The notes under the pieces: model-generated
Told to the model about the DNA's origin: nothing
The model's input: the letters and a program-made list of their open reading frames with translations, nothing else
The model's database searches: none
Part shown: in pieces, positions 57,422-64,000 of the stretch
Position numbering within the stretch: position 1 is the first letter of the stretch
How the letters are laid out: each line of letters starts with the position of its first letter
Source of the DNA: AP-15 sp963796155
GTDB taxonomy: Bacteria > Pseudomonadota > Alphaproteobacteria > ATCC43930 > CGMCC-115725
Reading direction: 5' to 3'
DNA: 64,000 nt
NCBI GenBank assembly: GCA_963796155.1
Contig: CAWCKT010000057.1
Coordinates: 124,001 to 188,000, forward strand
Translations under genes and position numbers: made by a program

Positions 57422-58120
57422 ATGAGCGATCACGAGCCCGATCTCCCCGAACCCCATCTACTGGTGGTCGACGACGACGCGCGCCTGGGCGAACTGTTGC
57501 GTCGGTATCTTTCCGATAGCGGGTTCCGGGTGACGATCTCCGGCGATGCGAGCGAGGCGCGCGCCCAGTTGGCCAGCTTCGCTTTTGATCTGGTCGTCCT
57601 CGACGTGATGATGCCGGGAGAGAGCGGGTTGGACCTGACGCGCGCGTTGCGCGGCGAGGGCCGGGTACCGATCCTGCTGCTGACTGCGATGGCCGAGCCG
57701 GAAGACCGCGTGCATGGACTGGAGCAAGGGGCCGACGACTATCTCTCAAAGCCCTTCGAGCCACGAGAGCTGGTCCTCCGTATCCGCAACATTCTGCAGC
57801 GCCGTCCGGCGGCGGACGCGGCGCCGCGCGAAATCCGCTTTGGCGGTTGCCGCTTCGATGTCGTCCGCGGCGAGCTCTTCCGCGGCGGCGACCTCGTGCA
57901 TCTGACGGCGGTCGAAGGGGCGCTGCTTTCTGCCTTGGCGCAGAAGGCGGGGCAGGCGATAGCGCGAGAGGAGCTGGCGCTATCGGCCCAGTTCAGCGGC
58001 AATGTGCGCAATGTCGATGTCCAGATGACGCGGTTGCGCCGCAAGATCGAGCGCGATCCGCGCTTCCCGCGCTACCTGCAGACCGTTCGTGGTACCGGCT
58101 ATGCCCTCAAGCCCGATTGA
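57422..58120 (+). CDS. OmpR-type response regulator
   Basis: A 232-residue two-component response regulator. The receiver has the acidic pocket VVDDDA (Asp17-19), the phospho-acceptor Asp61 in VVLDVMMPGESG, the Thr in LLTAM and Lys110 in YLSKPFEP. The C-terminal winged helix (RFGGCRFDVVRGELF, FSGNVRNVDVQMTRLRRK, RGTGYALKPD) is of the OmpR/PhoB type. Start is uncertain: ATG 57422, GTG 57419, and in-frame ATG 57362 and 57392 created by the upstream tandem duplication; none has a clear ribosome site. The partner kinase begins 10 bases downstream. Confidence 0.9.
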   Translation: MSDHEPDLPEPHLLVVDDDARLGELLRRYLSDSGFRVTISGDASEARAQLASFAFDLVVLDVMMPGESGLDLTRALRGEGRVPILLLTAMAEPEDRVHGLEQGADDYLSKPFEPRELVLRIRNILQRRPAADAAPREIRFGGCRFDVVRGELFRGGDLVHLTAVEGALLSALAQKAGQAIAREELALSAQFSGNVRNVDVQMTRLRRKIERDPRFPRYLQTVRGTGYALKPD

Positions 58121-58130
58121 CGGCGCTCGG

Positions 58131-59531
58131 ATGACGACAGTTTCGGCGCGCGAGTTTGAAGCGGCGATCGACACGGCGACGGCGGAGCCTGAGTTGCGGA
58201 GCGAGTTCGAAATCCGCCCGCGGCGGTGGATCAAGCGGGTCCTGCCGCGCACAATGTTCGGCCGTTCGCTGCTGATCGTCGTGGTGCCGCTCGTCTTGTT
58301 GCAGGCTATCGCCACCTGGGTCTTTTACGATCGCCACTGGGCAGCGGTTTCATGGCGCCTCTCGGCCGGGGTCGCCGGCGACATCGCCTTGTTGATCGAG
58401 GCGATGCAGTTTGCCGGCCCGGAAACCAACCCTGCGCGGCTGCTCGAAAAGGCTGCGGCCGCGACGGACCTTGAATTCACCGTGGGTCGCGGTGAGAGGC
58501 TCCCTCCGCCGCTACCCTCGAGCGGCACGCTTCTCGAAGAGCAGTTGATCCAGGCAATGCAGGGACGGGTCAGCCTGCCATACCGAATCGACGTCCCTGG
58601 CGACCCGGGCAGCATCCAAGTCAAGGTGCAACTCTCCGACGGCGTGCTCACCGTCGATGTACCGCGTAACCGGTTGTACAGCTCGACGACTTATATCTTC
58701 GTCATGTGGATGGTCGGTTCGTCACTGGTGCTGCTGGCGGTGGCCACCATTTTTCTGCGGAATCAGGTAAAATCGTTGCGCCGTTTGGCGGCGGCAGCCG
58801 ATGGGTTCGGCAAGGGACGCCCGGTTCCCTTCTTCAAGGTCGAGGGCGCTGTCGAGGTCCGCCAGGCGGCAATCGCGTTTATGAAGATGCGCGATCGGAT
58901 TCAACGCCAAATCCGCCAACGGACACAGATGCTGGCTGGGGTTTCGCACGACCTGCGAACTCCGTTGACACGGATGAAGCTCGCTTTGGAACTGCTTCGC
59001 GACGATCCCGCGGTCGAGGAGCTCAAATCGGATGTCGCCGAGATGGAGCGCATGGTGCACGGCTATCTCGACTTTGCGCGTGGCGAAGGGACCGAGGCGC
59101 CGGTCGAAACCGACATCTCGCTACTGCTCGAAGACATAGCGGCCGCGATGCGGCGAGAAGGTATGCCACTGTCGGTCGCCGCGGCGCCCGAATGCGTGAT
59201 GCCGGTCAAGCCTAACGCGTTGCGTCGCTGCATCGGCAATCTGATCGGCAATGCATGTCGCCATGGCAGTCAGGTATGGTTGACTGGCGTCACGGTTGCC
59301 GATGGGATCGACATCCTAGTCGACGACGACGGACCGGGGATCCCGCCGGCGGAGCGGGATCGCGCGTTTCGTGCGTTTATTCGGCTCGATCCTTCGCGCA
59401 ACCCTTCGACCGGGGGGGTCGGCCTAGGGTTGACAATCGCCCGCGATGTGGCACGCAGTCACGGCGGCGAGGTCACGCTCGAAACCTCGCCTCAGGGTGG
59501 CCTGCGCGCCCGCATCCATCTGCCGCGCTAG
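58131..59531 (+). CDS. EnvZ-like sensor histidine kinase
   Basis: A 466-residue membrane kinase. An N-terminal anchor (SLLIVVVPLVLLQAIATWVF), a ~120-residue periplasmic domain and a second membrane helix (YIFVMWMVGSSLVLLAVATI) are followed by HAMP, the H-box LAGVSHDLRTPLTRMKLALE with the phosphorylated His, N-box IGNLIGNACRHGSQV, G1 VDDDGPGIP and G2 TGGVGLGLTIA. It phosphorylates the preceding OmpR-type regulator, whose stop lies ten bases before this ATG. Layout and sequence resemble alphaproteobacterial EnvZ/OmpR-like pairs that monitor the envelope; the signal is unknown. Confidence 0.9.
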   Translation: MTTVSAREFEAAIDTATAEPELRSEFEIRPRRWIKRVLPRTMFGRSLLIVVVPLVLLQAIATWVFYDRHWAAVSWRLSAGVAGDIALLIEAMQFAGPETNPARLLEKAAAATDLEFTVGRGERLPPPLPSSGTLLEEQLIQAMQGRVSLPYRIDVPGDPGSIQVKVQLSDGVLTVDVPRNRLYSSTTYIFVMWMVGSSLVLLAVATIFLRNQVKSLRRLAAAADGFGKGRPVPFFKVEGAVEVRQAAIAFMKMRDRIQRQIRQRTQMLAGVSHDLRTPLTRMKLALELLRDDPAVEELKSDVAEMERMVHGYLDFARGEGTEAPVETDISLLLEDIAAAMRREGMPLSVAAAPECVMPVKPNALRRCIGNLIGNACRHGSQVWLTGVTVADGIDILVDDDGPGIPPAERDRAFRAFIRLDPSRNPSTGGVGLGLTIARDVARSHGGEVTLETSPQGGLRARIHLPR

Positions 59532-59563
59532 GGCGGCGGGCTCGAAAGGGCGCCAAGCCGCAG

Positions 59564-60004
59564 TCACTGTGCGCTTTGCTGCTTTGCAAAGGCCCGGAGC
59601 TCATCGAGCCCCTCGCAGGCGCGCTTGCGCAAGACATCGGCCGCTTCGGTACCGGCCTTGGTTGCCAACAAAGTGATCTCGCGGCCGTTGCTGACGCTCT
59701 TCTCCAGCATTTGCTTCGCGTATTCGGTGTTCTTGGCGATGCGATCCTCGGTCGAGACCGGCTGCGCGAGGTCGCGCAGCAGCGCCGACATGTCCTCGAT
59801 CGTCTGCCGGGTGATCTCGATCTGGCGCCGGGCGACCGCCTGGACGGCTTCGACGGTGAGCTGGTTCGCCTGGGTCAATGCCTCGATGTTACGGCGCTGA
59901 CAGGCCATCAACGCCTCGACGTCGAACGGACGGAAGCGGAAATCGGCCATCATCTTGGTCATGTCAAAATCGAAAAAGCTCGGTCGCGTTTGTGCTTCGG
60001 CCAT
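59564..60004 (-). CDS. Phasin family protein
   Basis: A 146-residue phasin (PF09361): PFDVEALMACQRRNIEALTQ, NQLTVEAVQAVARRQIEITR, YAKQMLEKSVSNGREITLLA. Long amphipathic helices coat polyhydroxybutyrate granules and stabilise them. The ATG is at 60004. A perfect two-fold motif TTGTGC-AGT-GCACAA lies 34 bases upstream and could be an operator for a PHA regulator. No PHA synthase is in the window. Confidence 0.9.
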   Translation of the reverse strand: MAEAQTRPSFFDFDMTKMMADFRFRPFDVEALMACQRRNIEALTQANQLTVEAVQAVARRQIEITRQTIEDMSALLRDLAQPVSTEDRIAKNTEYAKQMLEKSVSNGREITLLATKAGTEAADVLRKRACEGLDELRAFAKQQSAQ

Positions 60005-60037
60005 GGATGGGGTTCCGGTTCAGGGGGCTTTAGGTCA

Positions 60038-60052
60038 TTGTGCAGTGCACAA
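60038..60052. promoter_or_regulatory. Palindrome upstream of phasin, candidate operator
   Basis: TTGTGC, three bases AGT, then GCACAA is a perfect dyad 34 bases before the phasin ATG. The TGC-N3-GCA core fits, loosely, the TGC-rich dyads described for PhaR in PHA producers. It could also bind the TetR product encoded next to it at 60113-60757. No direct proof. Confidence 0.4.
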
Positions 60053-60112
60053 CAAACGCTATATCGGCCCGTTCATCTGAGGCGTCAAGGCCTTTTTTGC
60101 AGCGCAGCAAAA

Positions 60113-60757
60113 TCAGGCGGGAACGGGCTCTCCAGTGCGCCCCGGACGATAGGCGGCCGCGAGCCAGGGCTCGATCCGACGCAGGCGCGCGTCGAGTGCC
60201 GCCATCGTGCCCGCGAGATCCGGCGAATCGTCGTGCTCCCAGACGCGCATCGTCGACAAGTAGGCGACCGCCGTCAGCCTGACAGCGAGGGCGCCGCGCA
60301 ACCCGCCGGTAGCGATATCGGCCGCCTCGAGCATCCACCGCATCGAATGAAGCAACAGGCCTCCAGCGCATAGCGCCGTCACCGGATCGCCCACCAACTC
60401 GCGACGCAGCACTTTGAGGGCGGGCTTGTGCGGCTTGAGTGCGTCGAATCGCCGCATCAGCAGATCGAACAGCCGATCACGCGGGCGTTCTTCCGCCTCG
60501 GCCTGCGGCGGTTGTGCAAGAACCGCTTGGTCAATCTTCCGATAGAGCCCGCGGAGGATCGCCTGCTTCGATCCAAAGATGCGATAGACTTGGAGGATCG
60601 GCAGCCCGGCTGCTTCCGCGATCGCGGCGAGTGACAGCTGCCGCCAGCCCTCACTCACCATCCGGGCGAGTGCTGCATCGATGATCCGGTCGGCATCGCT
60701 CTGCGGGGCGGCGGTCGAATTTCGGCGACGCCCGCCTGAGGCGGTGGACTTCGCCAT
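60113..60757 (-). CDS. TetR family transcriptional regulator
   Basis: A 214-residue TetR-like regulator: RIIDAALARMVSEGWRQLSL, AAIAEAAGLPILQVYRIFGS and KQAILRGLYRKIDQAV form the helix-turn-helix domain, and the C-terminal domain is ligand-binding of unknown specificity. It lies just upstream of phasin on the same strand and downstream of proC with three bases between them, so it is likely cotranscribed with proC. It might control phasin expression through the nearby palindrome; that is inference only. Confidence 0.85.
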   Translation of the reverse strand: MAKSTASGGRRRNSTAAPQSDADRIIDAALARMVSEGWRQLSLAAIAEAAGLPILQVYRIFGSKQAILRGLYRKIDQAVLAQPPQAEAEERPRDRLFDLLMRRFDALKPHKPALKVLRRELVGDPVTALCAGGLLLHSMRWMLEAADIATGGLRGALAVRLTAVAYLSTMRVWEHDDSPDLAGTMAALDARLRRIEPWLAAAYRPGRTGEPVPA

Positions 60758-60760
60758 GGA

Positions 60761-61585
60761 TCAGCTCGCAAGTTCGCGTGATCGCGCCGCGGCAGCGGCG
60801 ACCGCGCGTGCAAGCAGTGGTTCGAGTCCGTCGGGGGCCATTAGCACGTCGAGCGCCGCGCGCGTGGTGCCCCCAGGGCTCGTGACGTTTTCGCGCAGTG
60901 TCGCCGGGCCTTCGGCCGAGACGCGGGCAAGCTCGCCCGATCCCGCCACAGTGCTGCGGGCAAGCCGCAAGGCGAGATCCGGCGGCAACCCCTCCGCTTC
61001 GCCCGCCCGCGCCAGCACTTCGATCAGCAGAAAGACATAAGCCGGGCCGCTGCCGGACACCGCCGTCACCGCGTCGATCAGCGCCTCGTCCTCGACCCAG
61101 GCGCTCTCGCCGATGGCGCCGAGCAGCCGATCGCAAAGCCGACGTTGCTGGCGCGTCACGAGCGGATTGGCGCAGGCGACGGTGATCCCGCGCCCGATCG
61201 CGGCCGGCATGTTGGGCATCGTCCGGACGAGCGCTGCGTGACCGAGATGGCGCGCTAACCCGCTCAGTGTCTTACCGGCCACGATCGAAACGAAGACGGT
61301 TTCCGGGCGTGCCCAGCGTCGGTAAAGCGGCAATACCTCCTCGACGATTTGCGGCTTGACGGCAAAGACCACGGCATCCGGGACGAGCTCGCTTGGCAGC
61401 GTGTATGCCGCAGTATGCCATTCTACAAGGGTCGCCGGAGCAACCCCGGGCGGCGCTCCCTCCGGCTCGACGACGAGAAAGCGGGAGGCTATGTCACTGG
61501 CGAGCCAACCGCGGAGCATGGCTGTCCCCATCTTGCCACAGCCGACAAGGATCAGACTGCCGCACGCTCTCTCGCCATCGCCCAT
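60761..61585 (-). CDS. proC: Pyrroline-5-carboxylate reductase
   Basis: A 274-residue NAD(P)H-dependent reductase for the last step of proline synthesis. Landmarks are LILVGCGKMGTAMLRGWLAS (Rossmann), VVFAVKPQIVEEVLP, VRTMPNMPAAIGRGITV, AVTAVSGSGPAYVFLLIEVL and RENVTSPGGTTRAALDVL. The start is ATG 61585; the open frame continues upstream but the family start is there. It is downstream of the YbjN gene (17 bases) and upstream of tetR (3 bases), so these minus-strand genes may form one transcript. Confidence 0.93.
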   Translation of the reverse strand: MGDGERACGSLILVGCGKMGTAMLRGWLASDIASRFLVVEPEGAPPGVAPATLVEWHTAAYTLPSELVPDAVVFAVKPQIVEEVLPLYRRWARPETVFVSIVAGKTLSGLARHLGHAALVRTMPNMPAAIGRGITVACANPLVTRQQRRLCDRLLGAIGESAWVEDEALIDAVTAVSGSGPAYVFLLIEVLARAGEAEGLPPDLALRLARSTVAGSGELARVSAEGPATLRENVTSPGGTTRAALDVLMAPDGLEPLLARAVAAAAARSRELAS

Positions 61586-61602
61586 GCCGAGCCGCCTCTT
61601 GC

Positions 61603-62109
61603 TCAAGCCTCCCCGACAGGATCGATCATCGCCGAGGCGATCGCCTGAGCAGGCGATTTGCCGCCCCACACGACGAACTGGAACGCCGGGTAGAAGCGCT
61701 CGCATTCCGACAAAGCGATATCGACCAGATCCTCGACCTGTTCGGCGCTCGCGCCTGGGACACCGCGCAACAACACCGCGTGCCGGAAGGCCGGTGAATT
61801 GTCCTCCGCCGAGAGATCGAAATGTCCCAGCCACAATTTCTCATTGGCCAGTGCGAGAAGCTCGTAGACCGCGCCGCGGCGCCCCTTTGGCACCTTCATG
61901 TCGAAGCCGCAGGAGAAGTGCATCGCGCAGATCTCCTCCTGCCATACGAAGTAAAGCCGATAATCGCACCAGCGCCCGGAAATCTCGACGACCAGCTCCT
62001 CCTCGCTGGCGCGGTCGTGTGCCCAATCATTGGCAATGACGATCTCTTCGACAAGATCGATGGGGTTACCCGAGAACGGAGTTGGTTCGGCGATCGAAAC
62101 AGAGGTCAT
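61603..62109 (-). CDS. YbjN domain-containing protein
   Basis: A 168-residue YbjN-family (PF10722) protein. LVVEISGRWCDYRLYFVWQE, AMHFSCGFDMKVPKGRRGAV, WLGHFDLSAEDNSPAFRHAV and FYPAFQFVVWGGKSPAQAIA are the family hallmarks. ATG 62109 follows AGGAGC. YbjN-like proteins bear a type III secretion chaperone-like fold and affect envelope and stress responses in some bacteria; the role in alphaproteobacteria, where it commonly adjoins proC, is unknown. It shares a strand with proC, 17 bases downstream. Confidence 0.88.
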   Translation of the reverse strand: MTSVSIAEPTPFSGNPIDLVEEIVIANDWAHDRASEEELVVEISGRWCDYRLYFVWQEEICAMHFSCGFDMKVPKGRRGAVYELLALANEKLWLGHFDLSAEDNSPAFRHAVLLRGVPGASAEQVEDLVDIALSECERFYPAFQFVVWGGKSPAQAIASAMIDPVGEA

Positions 62110-62276
62110 CGAACGCTCCTCGAGCGGATCGACAGGGCAACGCCGATGCCGGACCGCGAGCGACCCGAGATGTCGATGCCCTGGCGCAAGCACTTACGTC
62201 CTGGAACCGAAGCTGACAACGTACAACGATCGGCGCAAGTTTAATATTTGGCTTATTTCGACGCGTTTCCGGCAAG

Positions 62277-62576
62277 TCAGGACGCGCCGGGAGTGGTGGT
62301 CGGACTTTCCGGGATCTCGCGCACGGGGAGGGTGGCGAGCTTCAATTCGAGTTCGGCCAACCGATTTGCCAAATCTTCCTGTTCGGAGCGGGCCTTGGCC
62401 GCCATCGCCTTGACCGCTTCGAATTCGTCACGGCTGACGAGATCCATGCCGGCGAGCACCTTTTCGAGCTGCTCGCGCAACCGCAACTCGACCTCGCTCT
62501 TCACCCCCGAGAGCGTGCCCAACGCGCCCGCGGCGACCCGCGCGAGATCGTCGAAAAACCGGTTTTGGGTCTGCAT
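62277..62576 (-). CDS. ubiK: Accessory factor UbiK family protein
   Basis: A 99-residue UbiK/YqiC (BMFP) protein: NRFFDDLARVAAGALGTLSG then a coiled-coil, SRDEFEAVKAMAAKARSEQE and LANRLAELELKLATL. It binds membranes and assists ubiquinone biosynthesis hydroxylases. It precedes the YbjN and proC genes on the same strand with a 167-base gap, an arrangement I know from other alphaproteobacteria. Confidence 0.88.
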   Translation of the reverse strand: MQTQNRFFDDLARVAAGALGTLSGVKSEVELRLREQLEKVLAGMDLVSRDEFEAVKAMAAKARSEQEDLANRLAELELKLATLPVREIPESPTTTPGAS

Positions 62577-62685
62577 CGATTAAATCCTCCGGCCGCTCCG
62601 GACCGTCTGCCCGGGCCGCCTCTCAGATATGGGCCTGCGCTAGCACAGACGAGATGGCGAGGAGAAGGATTTTGCGCCGGCGGCA

Positions 62686-62862
62686 TCATATCGAGAGCCG
62701 GTCTTTACCCCGTACGCCGCCCGTGTAAGTACCGCCGCCGGCTCTATCCCGGCCCGGTTTGAATGCCGGCAGGACCTCCTCGGCGACCCATTGAAACTGC
62801 TCGAGCATGACCGCCTCGGGCGTTCCGATCGGGCTCGAAAGGCTGACGTGCTGCATCCCCGG
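62686..62862 (-). pseudogene. C-terminal remnant of an LLM-class oxidoreductase
   Basis: Minus-strand codons just inside this range read MQHVSLSSPIGTPEAVMLEQ then WVAEEVLPAFKPGRDRAGGG and end at TGA 62686-62688. The VAEEVLPAF style resembles the C-terminus of luciferase-like oxidoreductases. Upstream similarity is lost, so only a tail remains. The surrounding 62587-63020 gap otherwise holds nothing I can support. Confidence 0.4.
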
Positions 62863-63020
62863 GTAGCGCGGTCGTGAACTTTGTGATCATGCTTCGTCCT
62901 CCGGGTCGCTGCTGCCGGCCAGTCTGACCCAACTTCGCACTCTTCGCCACTGCGGTGGGCTGATCGTGCACACTCGGCGGCCCGGTTTTTGCTTACTTCT
63001 CGCGGGCATTTGGAGGGGTC

Positions 63021-63992
63021 ATGGAATACGTCACGCTCGGCCTGACGGGGCTCAAGGTCAGTGTCGCGGGGCTGGGCTGCGGCGGGTTCAGCCGGCTCGG
63101 GCTCGGCAACGGCAAGAGCGAAGCCGAGGCCGTCGGGCTGATCCACGAGGCGCTTGACCTCGGGGTCAATCTGTTCGACACGGCCGCTGCTTACGGCACC
63201 GAAAGGCTGCTCGGCAAAGCGCTGAAGGCGGTCCCACGAGATCAAGTCGTGATTGCTACCAAGGCGCCGTTCAGCGTCAGCAACCCCAACTCCAGCGCCG
63301 CCAGCGCCGTCGCCTCGCTCGACAACTCGTTGCGCGAGCTCGGCACCGACTACATCGACATCTATCAGCTGCACGGGGTGGCGCCCGGCGCCTACGAGCA
63401 CGCGCACGCCGTCATCGCGCCGGCCTTGCTGCAGGAGAAGGCCAAGGGCAAGTTCCGTCACCTTGCCATCACCGAGACGGCACCGCACGATCCCGAGCAC
63501 CGGATGCTGCGGCTTGCCGTCCCGGACGGCGGGTGGGACGTCGTCATGGTCGGGTTTCACATGATGCACCAGAACGCACGCGAAGCGGTCTTCCCGCTGA
63601 CCCGACAGCATCGGGTCGGGACGTTGCTGATGTTCGCGGTGCGCAACATCTTCTCCCGGCCGGGACAGCTCGCAGCCACGATGCGCGAGTTGGCGGCCGA
63701 AGGCCAAGTGCCGCAATGGCTCGCCGAGACACCCGATCCGCTCGGCTTTCTGATCCACGAGGGAGGCGCCAAGAGCGTCATCGACGCGGCCTATCGCTTT
63801 GTGCGGCACGAGCCCGGGGTCGATGTCGTCCTCTTCGGCACCGGCGACCCGGACCATCTGCGAACCAACATCGCCTCACTGCTCGCCCCGCCGCTGCCGG
63901 AGGCGGACCGCGCGCGGCTCGCGAGCCTCTTCGGCCACCTGGTCGGCGTCGGCTTGGACGCTCCCCACCTGACGCGTCGCCCCCGCGCCTGA
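63021..63992 (+). CDS. Aldo/keto reductase family protein
   Basis: A 323-residue TIM-barrel NADPH-dependent reductase. The catalytic residues are recognisable: Asp and Tyr in NLFDTAAAYGTERLLG, Lys in VVIATKAPF, and His in YQLHGV. GLTGLKVSVAGLGCGGFSRL starts the barrel and VLFGTGDPDHLRTNIASLLA is the cofactor region. ATG 63021 follows GGAGGG. Aldo/keto reductases reduce aldehydes or ketones, or dehydrogenate sugars; the substrate is not evident. The gene ends eight bases before the window edge. Confidence 0.88.
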   Translation: MEYVTLGLTGLKVSVAGLGCGGFSRLGLGNGKSEAEAVGLIHEALDLGVNLFDTAAAYGTERLLGKALKAVPRDQVVIATKAPFSVSNPNSSAASAVASLDNSLRELGTDYIDIYQLHGVAPGAYEHAHAVIAPALLQEKAKGKFRHLAITETAPHDPEHRMLRLAVPDGGWDVVMVGFHMMHQNAREAVFPLTRQHRVGTLLMFAVRNIFSRPGQLAATMRELAAEGQVPQWLAETPDPLGFLIHEGGAKSVIDAAYRFVRHEPGVDVVLFGTGDPDHLRTNIASLLAPPLPEADRARLASLFGHLVGVGLDAPHLTRRPRA

Positions 63993-64000
63993 TGTCCCGG

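Overview
The window is GC-rich DNA (about two thirds GC in a row counted by hand). Its gene content points to an alphaproteobacterium: a UbiK accessory factor, a phasin, DUF2125, DUF6494 and YbjN proteins, a MlaC/HpnM-like protein, and a uvrC-pgsA-mobB-moeA-moaD-moaE cluster. Many amidase, CoA-transferase, RidA, luciferase-like, enoyl-CoA-hydratase and MmgE/PrpD genes suggest a metabolically versatile soil or sediment organism, perhaps Rhodospirillales or Rhizobiales. I cannot place the genus.

Layout. 1-11.8 kb is catabolic: the tail of a flavin/Fe-S oxidoreductase, RidA, a large amidase, an LLM oxidoreductase, a two-domain CoA transferase, an enoyl-CoA-hydratase homologue and a BBE-type flavoprotein. 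11.9-18 kb is damaged: a frameshifted MmgE/PrpD gene, a DUF2141 gene between 46-bp inverted repeats, a MlaC-like protein, a decayed MFS pseudogene, and a truncated EamA transporter reading into a cupin gene. 18.3-25.1 kb holds DUF2125, an ABC permease pair without ATPase or binding protein, an inositol-dehydrogenase-like gene, a membrane adenylate/guanylate cyclase and a second frameshifted MmgE/PrpD gene. 25.1-27.4 kb is one low-GC gene for a P-loop NTPase with a C-terminal cyclase-like domain. It sits 14 and 20 bp from its metabolic neighbours. 27.4-35.6 kb carries enoyl-CoA hydratase, an SNF2/SWIM helicase with two indels, an MFS transporter, an amidohydrolase and an LLM oxidoreductase, the last two also frameshifted. 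36-43 kb holds small hydrolases, RidA, cupins, an acyltransferase, an antitoxin remnant and msrP.

43-64 kb is mostly housekeeping: an EF-G paralogue, a class I aminotransferase, uvrB, a FolM-like SDR, the uvrC-to-moaE operon, ilvE, a MarR regulator, an OmpR-type two-component pair, phasin, TetR, proC, YbjN, ubiK and an aldo/keto reductase. The molybdenum-cofactor genes would supply MsrP, and UvrB and UvrC act in the same excision-repair pathway.

The most unusual items are the NTPase-cyclase fusion at 25140-27350, an in-frame palindromic insertion within uvrC near 51973-52117, the repeat-flanked DUF2141 gene, a 30-bp tandem duplication at the marR/response-regulator junction, and a run of single-base indels in otherwise intact genes between 12 and 35 kb. 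Those indels could be assembly errors or real decay. I found no tRNA, rRNA, CRISPR array or complete insertion sequence.
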